Assembly (NCBI GenBank): GCA_049514555.1
Contig: JBEKUY010000002.1
Coordinates: 248,001 to 312,000 of the forward strand
Source of the DNA: JBEKUY01 sp049514555
Lineage (GTDB): Bacteria; Acidobacteriota; Terriglobia; Acidiferrales; UBA7541
Direction of reading: 5' to 3'
Length of the DNA stretch: 64,000 bases
Shown here: positions 55,260 to 63,898 of the stretch, one piece after another
Numbering within the stretch: the stretch's first letter is position 1
Layout: every line of letters begins with the position of its first letter
The notes under the pieces: generated by a model
Told to the model about the DNA's origin: nothing
The model's input: only the letters and a program-made list of their open reading frames with translations
The model's database searches: none
Position numbers and translations under genes: made by a program

Positions 55260-55826
55260 GTGACCACGCCGGCCCTACTCACGATTCTCTTTGCCGTTGT
55301 GGCGATCGGCTTGCTCGTTTACCGCGGCGTTCCGGCCGCGCGCGCGTATTTCACCTTTCGCGGCAAGCGCCTGGTGACTTGCCCGGAGACGCGAAAGGCA
55401 GCAGCCGTGAACGTAGCGGCGAGGAAGGCTGCCGCGGGAGCTTTTGCCGGCAAGATTGAACTCTGCCTGGATAGCTGCTCGCGCTGGCCCGAGCGGGAGG
55501 ATTGCGGGCAGGACTGCCTGGCTCAGGTCAAGGCGGATCCGGAAAGCTGCCTCCTCTGGCACATCGTTTCCCGGTGGTACGAAGGGCAGGAGTGCGCCTA
55601 CTGCCACAGGCGTTTTGGCCCGCTCCAGCACGCGGACCACACCCCGGCCCTCAGGGGGCCGGACCACAAAACCATCGAGTGGAGCGAAATCCGCCCCGAG
55701 GAGCTTCCCGATGTCCTTTCCACGTGCGACCCGGTCTGCTGGAATTGCCACATTGTCGAGACGTTTCGGCGCGAGCACCCCGAACTCGTCGTGGACCGCA
55801 AGTGGGACCCTCGCCGCATGATGTGA
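55260..55826 (+). CDS. Membrane-anchored Cys-rich protein with two CxxCH motifs
   Basis: A 188-residue protein with one N-terminal membrane helix (about 5-24) and a Cys-rich soluble domain. It contains C-L-D-S-C, C-G-Q-D-C, CAYCH and CWNCH; the last two have the CxxCH form of heme c attachment sites. Zinc binding is the other reading, since HNH-like segments such as ADHTPALRGPDH lie between the two. It starts with GTG 55260 after CCGAGGTG. The family was not recognised, and nothing next to it suggests a partner. Confidence 0.7.
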   Translation: MTTPALLTILFAVVAIGLLVYRGVPAARAYFTFRGKRLVTCPETRKAAAVNVAARKAAAGAFAGKIELCLDSCSRWPEREDCGQDCLAQVKADPESCLLWHIVSRWYEGQECAYCHRRFGPLQHADHTPALRGPDHKTIEWSEIRPEELPDVLSTCDPVCWNCHIVETFRREHPELVVDRKWDPRRMM

Positions 55827-55867
55827 CCCGGGGGCGCGCGCACAGCGCCACTCGCTAAAGATGGCGC

Positions 55868-56908
55868 CTAGAAATCTTCGCTAACTTGGTCGAGTTCCTC
55901 AATGCCTAAGATGTTGTTGTAAAGGACGCTGTTCGGGTTGTCATTCGGTGTCTTCCCGTAAGTCATGATGCCGATATCCTTGGTGACCACCTTGCGAAGC
56001 CTCTTCTGCACGGTGGCCTCAGTTGGTGGTTCACCCTCATAATGCAAATCCATCCGGGCCGTGGAGACCACAGCTGCGCGCGCTTCTGGGATCCGCCAGC
56101 CAAAGCAAAACCGCCAATTTGCTCCGCGTGGGTACATGTCTTGGCCCGTGATCCCTATTAAGACGGCTGACTTGTCTTCTGCATATTCCGGATAGTGCCG
56201 CAGCATGGATTGAATCACATCTTCGGCGATCAATTGCTCTCGCCCGGCGTCAATTTCGCTTGCGTCGGTTGTCATCGGCGGCAAGACGTGAGCTTTAATT
56301 CCAAATTTCTCCCGATAATGGAGAACCAGATCGTCGATCTCCCACGTCGGGGCGCTGCCAATCGGTACAAAATACAACTGGACCTCACGAAACTGTAGGA
56401 TCAATCGAGAATATGGGAAAACGACGAATTCGTACGATTCTCCGACGCGGACCGGCTTCAACGAATAGTACAGATTGTACGTTGCATTTGATTGTTCAGA
56501 AACGCGCACGGATTGATTGAGAAACCAGACACCGAATACGGGAACTGACACATCCTTAGCGACCACGGTAATTCTCAGTGGTTTTTCACCACCCGCAAGG
56601 CGGACCAAGTCGACTGTCAGGGGGTAAGTGAAATAGAGCGAGAAAAACACACCACACGCGACCACAAGAATGCGGATGTTTCTCTTAATTATGGGCCGCA
56701 CCTTATCGTATTGTGGCTGGTCAAGCTTCCCGCCTTCGAGTATCTTCGTCTTGGGGCTAAGGCCAGACCAGAACGCACCCGCAGGCACGAGAAATATCAA
56801 TAGCGATGTGGCAATCAGGCGCCCCAACCATTCGGGAACTCCGGGCAAAGAGATCACGACGTAGGGAACGACAAAGAGCAAAACCAGATATAGATAACGG
56901 CCTCTCAT
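55868..56908 (-). CDS. Membrane-anchored archaemetzincin-like protein lacking the zinc motif
   Basis: A 346-residue protein with three predicted membrane helices (about 5-22, 28-50, 78-98). Its C-terminal half follows archaemetzincin (peptidase M54) order: FGIKAHVLPPM, REQLIAEDVIQSML, AVLIGITGQDMYPRGANWRF, CFGW and ARAAVVSTARM. Where archaemetzincins have HExxHxxGxxHC, this protein reads VTKDIGIMTYGKT, so zinc ligands are missing; the later segment NSVLYNNILGIEELD still resembles the family end. It is likely non-proteolytic. Its ATG overlaps the stop of the preceding small membrane gene (TAATG), making it the last gene of the operon. Confidence 0.7.
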   Translation of the reverse strand: MRGRYLYLVLLFVVPYVVISLPGVPEWLGRLIATSLLIFLVPAGAFWSGLSPKTKILEGGKLDQPQYDKVRPIIKRNIRILVVACGVFFSLYFTYPLTVDLVRLAGGEKPLRITVVAKDVSVPVFGVWFLNQSVRVSEQSNATYNLYYSLKPVRVGESYEFVVFPYSRLILQFREVQLYFVPIGSAPTWEIDDLVLHYREKFGIKAHVLPPMTTDASEIDAGREQLIAEDVIQSMLRHYPEYAEDKSAVLIGITGQDMYPRGANWRFCFGWRIPEARAAVVSTARMDLHYEGEPPTEATVQKRLRKVVTKDIGIMTYGKTPNDNPNSVLYNNILGIEELDQVSEDF

Positions 56909-57261
56909 TATTTGACTACCTCAACGCCCTTCCTATGGCCGCGAACGTGTCCGACCCACTTCAAGAACAGAAATATGATCGGAGTCGTCAGGATGACCTG
57001 GAACAGGTACACTAGGCACACAAACAAAGCGAGGGCGAAAGGGACAGACTCATGCCCCCTCCCTGTCCGAAGTTCCAAAAGCTTACTCAGGGTGAAGGTC
57101 AAAGTCAGAGATAACATGTGGTATACAGTCGTAAAGTTAACAAGACTGATAAGACACTTTCCATTCGTGCGCATAGGCCACCAGATTGCCAGGGCCAGCG
57201 GCGTCACGACGACAACCTCGACCACACAGGCTATGCCAACTGCCCTGATCCAGATCCTCAT
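56908..57261 (-). CDS. Small three-TM membrane protein, paralogue A
   Basis: A 117-residue protein with hydrophobic stretches near residues 7-27, 42-62 and 80-102. It shares MRIWIRAVGIAC at the start and YLFQVILTTPIIF near the end with two neighbouring proteins. The chosen start ATG 57261 overlaps the TGA of a preceding small-gene remnant (ATGA), as in the other copies; an ATG five codons upstream is possible. The stop overlaps the metzincin-like start. No known family was recognised. Confidence 0.7.
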   Translation of the reverse strand: MRIWIRAVGIACVVEVVVVTPLALAIWWPMRTNGKCLISLVNFTTVYHMLSLTLTFTLSKLLELRTGRGHESVPFALALFVCLVYLFQVILTTPIIFLFLKWVGHVRGHRKGVEVVK

Positions 57262-57335
57262 TTCTCGCACCTGCACTCTTGCCTGGTCAACAATTCCCGT
57301 GCAGCCCGAACCGCATTATCGATCTCTGACGCATC
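57258..57335 (-). pseudogene. C-terminal remnant of a second small Cys-tail protein gene
   Basis: In the frame ending with TGA at 57258 the sequence reads DASEIDNAVRAARELLTRQE then CRCEK. This parallels the end of the intact small protein at 57674-57952 (MQQNIEAIQRAYEQVTGKK then CGCQK), including the ATGA overlap with the following membrane gene. The N-terminal part has been lost or overwritten by the 3' end of paralogue B. It is too short to be listed as a gene by usual callers. Confidence 0.6.
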
Positions 57336-57677
57336 ACACCCGCTTCATGTGAGCTCGTACGCGGCCAATCAACGTCATGGCGCCATAAATGATCGGAGTT
57401 GTGAGGATAACCTGAAATACATATATAAGAACGTAGAGCAGCGCGTTTGGCGTAGCGATTGGCTGGCCCACTGGTCCGTGCCAAGCCCAGATGTGATATT
57501 GAGCACAGTAAAAGCAAGAGTCATCGCAAGAATGTGATACAGACCCAGAAGATTCAGAAAAACATTCACGAGTCTTCCAGTTCCGGGCTGCCCGTGCGCT
57601 ATGGCCACCGCCAATGGTATGACGCACAAAAGTTCAATCACGCAAGCTATGCCGATCGCCTTGATCCAGGTTCTCAT
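57334..57677 (-). pseudogene. Small three-TM membrane protein, paralogue B, frameshifted
   Basis: The first half reads MRTWIKAIGIACVIELL and continues to LAFTVLNI; the second half is in another frame, WAWHGPVGQPIATPN and then YVFQVILTTPIIYG to a stop at 57334. Aligned with paralogue C (FGVLNIIWAW), two extra bases near 57490-57498 break the frame. The ATG at 57677 overlaps the stop of the intact small protein by four bases. Unless the sequence is wrong here, the protein would be truncated after the second helix. Confidence 0.7.
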
Positions 57678-57952
57678 TTTTGGCACCCGCATTTCTTTCC
57701 CGTCACTTGTTCATAGGCTCTCTGAATGGCCTCAATATTCTGCTGCATGAGCTCAGGGGTCATATTGCTCCAAGTCTCGATGCTGTTCGGTAGGTCACCG
57801 TGCTTTCCGGCGTTGCTAGGCAAGGGCCACGAGATCGGGACTCCATTTTGCATGTGAGCAGGGCTTGTCGAATCTGTTATCGCATGCAGCGCGGATGCGA
57901 CTGCCAAACCGAGCAAAACAACCACACCGACCAATACCACCTTCCGGTTCAT
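57674..57952 (-). CDS. Small exported protein with Cys-x-Cys tail
   Basis: A 92-residue protein with an N-terminal signal or anchor helix (about 4-22), a Pro/Asn-rich middle and an amphipathic helix ending in KKCGCQK. The ATG overlaps the stop of paralogue C (ATGA), and its own stop overlaps the start of paralogue B. Tight coupling on both sides suggests it works with the three-TM proteins. The Cys-x-Cys tail could bind metal or form a disulphide. No family was recognised. Confidence 0.65.
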   Translation of the reverse strand: MNRKVVLVGVVVLLGLAVASALHAITDSTSPAHMQNGVPISWPLPSNAGKHGDLPNSIETWSNMTPELMQQNIEAIQRAYEQVTGKKCGCQK

Positions 57953-58266
57953 GGATGCCCCTGGCGGCGACCCCGAACACGGTCAATCCACCTCCACAAT
58001 AGAAATATGATCGGAGTCGTGAGAATGACTTGGAATACATATACGGGAAAATACGTCAAAGCAGTGGACGTGCGGATGGGCTCGCGCCCTGGCCCGGGCC
58101 AGGCCCAAATGATGTTGAGCACGCCGAAAGCAAAGGAGATCGCAAACATGTGGTACAGGGTCAGAACACGCGGAATAAGGGTGTCAGAGTTCATCGTCGC
58201 CAATCCTAGTAGCAACGGAAACTCAACGAGGCACGCTATGCTCACTGCTTTGATCCAGGTCTTCAT
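57949..58266 (-). CDS. Small three-TM membrane protein, paralogue C
   Basis: A 105-residue protein with hydrophobic segments near 5-24, 34-52 and 68-90. It shares MKTWIKAVSIAC and VYVFQVILTTPIIF with paralogues A and B, and ends in a basic tail. It is the first gene of the minus-strand operon. Just before its ATG, a short frame ECRYQR with an ATGA overlap hints at yet another lost small-protein copy. A TTGACA lies near 58375, but no good -10 was found. Confidence 0.65.
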   Translation of the reverse strand: MKTWIKAVSIACLVEFPLLLGLATMNSDTLIPRVLTLYHMFAISFAFGVLNIIWAWPGPGREPIRTSTALTYFPVYVFQVILTTPIIFLLWRWIDRVRGRRQGHP

Positions 58267-58528
58267 CTTTGGTACCTACACTCCGTGTAGAACGATCACC
58301 TGTTTGTCGTCGGGAACGCCAATAGCTTGCCACAGATGGGGCCACGCATTTGCATGCTTGCAGTCCTCCGTTGTCAAAAAGGAACATTGTTAACGGGAGA
58401 ATAGCACACCCATATCCGATCCCGCTGTACGAAGAAAGGCGGGGGTGCGTCTGCCTGCGCGTGCGAGCTGACGCACAGCGTCTCAGGTATAATCCGCCTC
58501 GCAGCACGAGCAGGAAGGCGGTTTCGCC

Positions 58529-59029
58529 ATGAATGATATTCCGCGGCTGTTCCAAGCGTTCGTGGGACCGGCGATTTCCGTGTCGGCGACGGCCCTGCTC
58601 TTGCTCTCGCTGAACGTGCGGCTGATGGGAATGGTCAGCCGTCTGCGCCAGTACCTCCACAGTAAGTACGACGCCGCGAAGGCGGGCCGCCAGGCCGAGG
58701 CGGAGGCCTACGCTTCGCAAATCGCGTCGATCGAGGCACGCGCGGAGATGATTCGCAAGGCCTTTGTGCTCACGCTGGTTTGCCTCGCGGGAACGATTGC
58801 GGCGTGCCTGCTGCTCGGCTTGGGCCTTTACTGGCAATCTGCACAGATTCTGGCGGCGATCGTCTTCGTCATCTCCATCATCAGCCTGCTCGGGGGAACG
58901 ATCTACTACCTCCGCGAGGTCCGCGTGGCGCTGAGCTCGGTGCGCGATGAGGCCGCGGACTCGCGATTCATGGACATCGGGGAGGGCGCCAGCTCTGTGG
59001 GAGAAAGACGAATCCCGCCCGCGTTGTAG
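58529..59029 (+). CDS. DUF2721 family membrane protein
   Basis: A 166-residue protein with a first membrane helix (about 12-30), a cytoplasmic helical segment with a charged coiled-coil character (about 38-75), and two further helices (about 78-100 and 105-127). The overall pattern, including SVSATALLLLSLNVRLMGMV, matches DUF2721. The biochemical role of the family is unknown. ATG 58529 has AGGAAGG upstream. It is divergent from the small-membrane-protein operon and appears monocistronic. Confidence 0.85.
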   Translation: MNDIPRLFQAFVGPAISVSATALLLLSLNVRLMGMVSRLRQYLHSKYDAAKAGRQAEAEAYASQIASIEARAEMIRKAFVLTLVCLAGTIAACLLLGLGLYWQSAQILAAIVFVISIISLLGGTIYYLREVRVALSSVRDEAADSRFMDIGEGASSVGERRIPPAL

Positions 59030-59068
59030 GAACGAGGACGCCGCTTGACAGACCGGACCGTGGCGGAG

Positions 59069-60427
59069 CTACTCCTGCGGCAACTCGAAATCGAGCGAAG
59101 TGCGGAAGCCGCGCGTTTTCCAGACGCCGTAGGCGATGCCCAGGACCATCCAGATGGAGCCGACGATCATGGCCTTGCGGCTGAGGTGCCACCACAATCC
59201 CAGGCAAATGAAGAACCCGAGCACGGGCGGCAGGAGGTGCGTCAGCTTCTTCTCCGAGCCGCGGACGAAATAGCGCAGGAACGCGGCTGCGTTGACGCCC
59301 ATGAAGGCGATGAGGGCGCCGAAGTTCAGCAGCTGGGCGCCGAGGCCGTAGGTGAGGAAGAAGGAGCCGGTCAGGGCGATGGCGCCGACGAAGACGACGT
59401 TGTTCCGGGGGATATGGTGGCGCGAATCCACGGCGCCGAAGAAGGATCGCGGCAGGGCGTTGCTTCGTCCCATGCCGTAGAGCAGACGCGCCGCGCCGAG
59501 TTGCGCACCCATGCCGGAACCGAAATTGGCGAGCAGCAGCGTGGAGCCGATGACGAGGAACAGCGGCGCCCAGGCGCGTCCCGCGACGTGGACGAAGGCC
59601 GTGTCCACATTGGGGAACGGCTGTGAAGCAGGCCAGATGAGCTGGGCGGCGTAAACCTCGACCGCGGAAAGAATCCCAATCACGAGACAGGTGTACACGG
59701 TGGCCAGGAGGATATTCCGCCGGGGGTTCCCCGCCTCTTCGGAGAGCGTCGAGATGCCGTCGAAGCCGATGTAGGTGAGCACGGCGATCGAGGTGCAGCC
59801 GAAGAGGCCGCCATAGGTGAAGGTTTGCGGATCGTAAAACGGCCGCGTGAAAAACGCCGCGCCAGTGTGGGGATGCCCGAAGATGTAGCGCGTCGCAGCC
59901 ACAAAGAACACTGCGATGACCGCTCCCATCACGGCCGCCATTCCGGCGTTGACGCGCGCGGAAGTCTTGACGCCGCGGATATTCAACAGGGTGAAGATTC
60001 CGGCAAAGAAAATCTTCCAGACGAACGCAGGCACGCCCGGCGCGAAGTCGTGGGCCTGCTGGGAGCACCAGATCGTGCAGATGAGCGGATTGAGCATGTA
60101 GTCCATGACCATGCTCCACCCGGTGACGTAGCCCGCGGCGGGATGAATCTCCTGGGCAACGTAGGTGAAGGCGGAACCGGCGCTGGGATAGGCGCGCGCC
60201 ATGCGGCCGTAGCTGATGCCGGTGAACAGCATGGCCACCATGGCGATGAGCAGGGCGGTGACGACGTGGCCGCGGCCGCGCTCGCTCAACACGCCGAAGA
60301 CGGACATCGGTGCGACCGGCTGGATGACGATCACGCCATAGAGAATCAGGTCCCAGAGGGTAAGCGTGCGCCGGAGGCGCGGGGCTCCGGCGCTTTGCGA
60401 GGCGGCGCGATTCGCAGCGTCGTTCAT
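59069..60427 (-). CDS. APC-family amino acid permease
   Basis: A 452-residue protein with about 12 hydrophobic segments. The first helix DLILYGVIVIQPVAPMSVFG and the motif around GRMARAYPSAGSAFTYV are typical of APC-superfamily amino acid/polyamine transporters; SFFGAVDSRHHIPRNN is a conserved loop. It would import an amino acid or amine with H+. The start ATG 60427 follows GAGAA; the open frame 20 codons upstream lacks conservation. The substrate is unknown. Confidence 0.88.
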   Translation of the reverse strand: MNDAANRAASQSAGAPRLRRTLTLWDLILYGVIVIQPVAPMSVFGVLSERGRGHVVTALLIAMVAMLFTGISYGRMARAYPSAGSAFTYVAQEIHPAAGYVTGWSMVMDYMLNPLICTIWCSQQAHDFAPGVPAFVWKIFFAGIFTLLNIRGVKTSARVNAGMAAVMGAVIAVFFVAATRYIFGHPHTGAAFFTRPFYDPQTFTYGGLFGCTSIAVLTYIGFDGISTLSEEAGNPRRNILLATVYTCLVIGILSAVEVYAAQLIWPASQPFPNVDTAFVHVAGRAWAPLFLVIGSTLLLANFGSGMGAQLGAARLLYGMGRSNALPRSFFGAVDSRHHIPRNNVVFVGAIALTGSFFLTYGLGAQLLNFGALIAFMGVNAAAFLRYFVRGSEKKLTHLLPPVLGFFICLGLWWHLSRKAMIVGSIWMVLGIAYGVWKTRGFRTSLDFELPQE

Positions 60428-60728
60428 CGAGCGATTCTCAGGCCGAGCGGCGAGCGCCACTTTTGCATACTGGCAGCGGCGCCGCAAGGCATGCTCAAGG
60501 CACCCGGAGCTCGGCGCAAGCCGAGCCGGTTATCAGTAAACAACATTCGCAGACCAGCCGGGCCACCTGCTGATTGGGAAAAACATCCCATCATTAGTGG
60601 GCGAGCGGGAGGCGCCCTGAGGGTGCAACGCGGCGGCGTAATCCACAACCGCAGAAGGACCTGTACTCCAGGACAGCTTTCCACGTCGCGTCATTTCATT
60701 CATTCTCGTTTGGAGTATTGCTGCGATT
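60428..60728. other. Divergent intergenic region, nothing recognised
   Basis: About 300 bases between the permease and the diguanylate cyclase, which are transcribed away from each other. No terminator, repeat or coding frame stands out. Both promoters must lie here. Confidence 0.4.
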
Positions 60729-62090
60729 GTGGGGAAGCTGCCTTATTCTAAGAAAGGACGCTTTGCCCGGGCATCGGATGCCCGGCGATTGAACGTGGGC
60801 TCTCGATACCTTTTCCGGTCGAAGTACTCGCTCCTGTTCCAATTGGGGGGATTCGGCGGGATTCTCGCCGTCGCCGCCTGGCTTCGGAACTTTCCATTCC
60901 CGCCGGACATGGTGTTGCATGGCTATCTGCAGGCGGTCACCGGGCTGCTGGCCTTCATTTTCGCGGCGGTATCCATGGTGCGTTTCCGCGGAACCCAGGA
61001 CCGGATGTCGCTGATCCTTGGCTCGGGTTTCCTGCTCTCGGGAGCGGTCCTGACCGGCGCCAGCTTATTTCTCTTCCACATTTTGCCGGAGATGTCGGGG
61101 AAGCCGCAGCTCGTGCCTGCGGCGTGGTGGGTGAGCCGGATTTCACTGGCGCTGCTGCTGGTTGTGGCCATCCTGGTGGAACGATTCTTGCCACGGTCGC
61201 GCCACCCGCGCGCCGAGATCGGCGGGGCGCTGCTGACGGTCATCGGACTCACGTATGGGATCACGGAGGGGTTGCGGCATTTGCCGTCGGAGGTGTGGAC
61301 TTTTTCGAGCGTGTATTTCCCAAGTCCCAGGCAGCTCGTGCCCGCGATATTCTTCCTGGTGGCCGTTTACGCGTACCGGAGGCGGCTGGTGGTCGCCAAC
61401 TCGGCGTTCGACCGCGCCCTGTATGCCACGGTGTGGCTGAACCTGGCGGTGCAGTGCGCCTCCAGCCAGTCCGAGAAACCACTCGACGCTCCCTTCACGC
61501 TGGCTCAGTTGCTGACCGTGACGAGCTTTGCCATCGTGCTGGGCGGGGCGCTGCTGGATAACGCGCGGCTTTTCGAACAGGTGCAGCACCTAGCGGTGAC
61601 CGATCCGCTGACCGCCCTGGCCAATTATCGCCATCTCCTGGACGTGCTGGAAAACGAGATGGAGCGCACGAATCGCACCGGGCGTCCCTTTGCCGTGCTG
61701 CTGCTGGACGTCGACGGACTCAAAACAATCAATGACACGCACGGCCACCTCACTGGCAGCCGCGCGCTCTGCCGCGTGGCGAATATTCTCCGGTTTCACT
61801 GCCGGGCGATCGACACGGCAGCGCGGTACGGCGGGGATGAGTTCGCGCTCGTGCTTCCCGAGACGCAGGAGGGGGAGGCGCATCGAGTGGCCGCACGCAT
61901 CAAGCGGCGGATGGAAGAAGACCGGGAAAAACCCGAGATCTCCGCGAGCATCGGCGTGGCCGTGTACCGCGGCGACGGCGAAAGGCTGGAAAAACTGCTC
62001 TCGGTGGCCGACCGCAACCTCTATGCGGAGAAATCGCACCGGGGACGAAAAACGCGGCTCAAGTCATCCGCCGCGGGACATGGCGGGTAA
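60729..62090 (+). CDS. Membrane-bound diguanylate cyclase (GGDEF protein)
   Basis: A 453-residue protein with seven or eight hydrophobic segments in residues about 35-280 and a C-terminal GGDEF domain (about 290-440). The active loop reads ARYGGDEFALVLP, and the metal-binding AVLLLDVDGLKTINDTHGH is intact, so it should make cyclic di-GMP. The membrane part was not assigned to a named sensor family. The start is uncertain: a GTG at 60729 opens the frame and no ATG precedes the first helix. An RxxD inhibitory-site motif was not clearly seen. Confidence 0.85.
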   Translation: MGKLPYSKKGRFARASDARRLNVGSRYLFRSKYSLLFQLGGFGGILAVAAWLRNFPFPPDMVLHGYLQAVTGLLAFIFAAVSMVRFRGTQDRMSLILGSGFLLSGAVLTGASLFLFHILPEMSGKPQLVPAAWWVSRISLALLLVVAILVERFLPRSRHPRAEIGGALLTVIGLTYGITEGLRHLPSEVWTFSSVYFPSPRQLVPAIFFLVAVYAYRRRLVVANSAFDRALYATVWLNLAVQCASSQSEKPLDAPFTLAQLLTVTSFAIVLGGALLDNARLFEQVQHLAVTDPLTALANYRHLLDVLENEMERTNRTGRPFAVLLLDVDGLKTINDTHGHLTGSRALCRVANILRFHCRAIDTAARYGGDEFALVLPETQEGEAHRVAARIKRRMEEDREKPEISASIGVAVYRGDGERLEKLLSVADRNLYAEKSHRGRKTRLKSSAAGHGG

Positions 62091-62224
62091 GCTGCAGATC
62101 AGCTCCCCACGTTCGGAATCAAATCCTCATCGGATGGATTCGGAATGGCACGCTGGAATCGGCGCGACCGGGCGTGAGATTGGGTGAGCGACGGAGGGAC
62201 GAGTTTTCGCTATACTCGACGGAT

Positions 62225-62980
62225 ATGACTTCATCGATTTTGGCGACATTGCTGGTGGGGTTTGTGCTCGGATTGAAGCATTCGACCGAGGCGGATCACG
62301 TCGCGGCGGTGAGCACGCTCGTGACCGATACGCGCGGCGCACGCCACGGGGCGCTGGTGGGTGCGTTCTGGGGATTCGGGCACCTGCTCACGCTGTTTAT
62401 CGTGGGTGGGACGCTGATCGCGCTGGGCGTGCGGATGTCTCCACGCATGCAATGGTCGCTCGAGTTCCTGGTGGCGCTGGTGCTGATCGGGCTGGGGATT
62501 CGAACCCTCGTGCGGGCCTCGCGCGGACAATATCACTTCCACCAGCACGAGCACGGAGGAAGCGTCCACGCGCACGTGCACTTTCACGCGATGGAGAAGG
62601 CGGCTACCGAGCACGGAGTCGAGGCACTATCGGGCACGCATCACGGGGTTCCGGAAGCTGGCGCTCAGGCGAAGCGGCACGGCGTTGGCCCGATGCTCGT
62701 GGGCATGGCGCACGGACTTGCCGGCACCGCCGGCCTCATGCTCCTGGTGCTCGCCACGATTCCCTCGCGATTGTTCGGCATCGTCTACCTTCTGGTCTTC
62801 GGCATGGGTGCGCTTATCGGGATGGCGGGATTCGGCGCGCTGCTCGGCGCTCCGCTCGGGCGGGCGGCGGAACGGCTCGGCTGGCTGCGCGCGGTGCGGT
62901 TTGCCGCGGGCGCGGCGAGCTGCGGGCTGGGGTGCTTCCTCGTGTACGAGGCATTGTTGCCGGGCGCGTTTCCGTTCTAG
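62225..62980 (+). CDS. Nickel/cobalt transporter, NiCoT/NicO type
   Basis: A 251-residue membrane protein with about six hydrophobic segments. The signature HSTEADH in LKHSTEADHVAAV has the HX4DH spacing of nickel/cobalt permeases. A His-rich loop between the third and fourth helices (FHQHEHGG, HAHVHFH) is suited to metal binding. It could import Ni2+ or Co2+, or act in efflux. ATG 62225 was chosen because conservation begins there. No hydrogenase, urease or cobalamin gene is nearby. Confidence 0.85.
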   Translation: MTSSILATLLVGFVLGLKHSTEADHVAAVSTLVTDTRGARHGALVGAFWGFGHLLTLFIVGGTLIALGVRMSPRMQWSLEFLVALVLIGLGIRTLVRASRGQYHFHQHEHGGSVHAHVHFHAMEKAATEHGVEALSGTHHGVPEAGAQAKRHGVGPMLVGMAHGLAGTAGLMLLVLATIPSRLFGIVYLLVFGMGALIGMAGFGALLGAPLGRAAERLGWLRAVRFAAGAASCGLGCFLVYEALLPGAFPF

Positions 62981-63038
62981 CAAGAGTCAGGAAAGCAAGG
63001 CATGCCGCACTGAAAGTGCGGCGCTGCACAAATTCTCT

Positions 63039-63812
63039 CTAGCGGCGAAGGTGCGCGGGGGCGGCGGATTCGAGCTTCTTGGCCCAGCGGGAGAGGTGGT
63101 TGAGCGATTGCGCGTGGGTGTGGTCGAGATGCAAGGGCGTAATGGAAATGGCGTGGTCGTGGATGGCGGCGTAGTCGGTGTTCGCTTCAATCTCCCGATC
63201 GTTGCGCTGCTCGTGGAGCCAGAAGTAGCGCCGGCCGCGCGGGTCGGCTCCTTCCTGTAACTGATTGCGGGTGATCTTTTTCGACTGGCGCACAAAGCGC
63301 ACGCGGCCGCGCCAGGGCTGCGGCACGTTGACGTTGAGCAAGACCTGATCGGGCAAACCTTCCGCGAGGATGATTTCCGCGAGGGCGCGGGCGAAGCGCC
63401 CGGCGTTTGCGTAGTCACACTTCTTCGCGCGAGGCACGACCGAAATCGCAAAAGAAGGAAAATGGTGGATCGTGGCCTCGCGCGCCGCGCCCACGGTGCC
63501 CGAGTAATAGACGTTCTCGCCGAGATTCGAACCGGGATTGATGCCGGCGATGACGAGGTCGGGGGGTTCGGCGAGGAGCTTGTGCAGCGCGACGATTACG
63601 GCGTCGGCCGGCGTGCCGTCTACCATCCATTCACGCGGGCCCAGTTGATCGCACACAATGGGTTGACGCAGCGTGATGGATTGCGCCGAGGCGCTGCGCT
63701 CGCGATTGGGCGCGACCATGCTCACCGTGGCGAAACCTTCGAGCGCCGCGGCCAGCGCATGCAGGCCCTCGCCGTGGATTCCGTCGTCGTTGGTAATCAG
63801 GATGTGCGGCAT
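63039..63812 (-). CDS. surE: 5'/3'-nucleotidase SurE
   Basis: A 257-residue SurE-family phosphatase removing phosphate from nucleoside monophosphates, linked to stationary-phase survival. The motifs ILITNDDGIHGEGL, APNRERSASAQSIT, VDGTPADAV and GINPGSNLGENVYYSGTVGAA are intact, including the metal-binding Asp pair and Ser. ATG 63812 gives the typical MPHILITNDDG start; the open frame further upstream runs towards the tRNA-Pro gene and is not conserved. Confidence 0.96.
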   Translation of the reverse strand: MPHILITNDDGIHGEGLHALAAALEGFATVSMVAPNRERSASAQSITLRQPIVCDQLGPREWMVDGTPADAVIVALHKLLAEPPDLVIAGINPGSNLGENVYYSGTVGAAREATIHHFPSFAISVVPRAKKCDYANAGRFARALAEIILAEGLPDQVLLNVNVPQPWRGRVRFVRQSKKITRNQLQEGADPRGRRYFWLHEQRNDREIEANTDYAAIHDHAISITPLHLDHTHAQSLNHLSRWAKKLESAAPAHLRR

Positions 63813-63898
63813 CTTGCGTTGCACACGAAGCCTTCCAGGATAGGCCATATCGGCGCGTATCGCGTGAGTGGCTCTTCGGCTGTTGCCGGGAAGAGAAA

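Noticed and set aside
58350..58385. TTGACA as the promoter of the small membrane protein operon
   Set aside because: No acceptable -10 element is found at 16-18 bases spacing.
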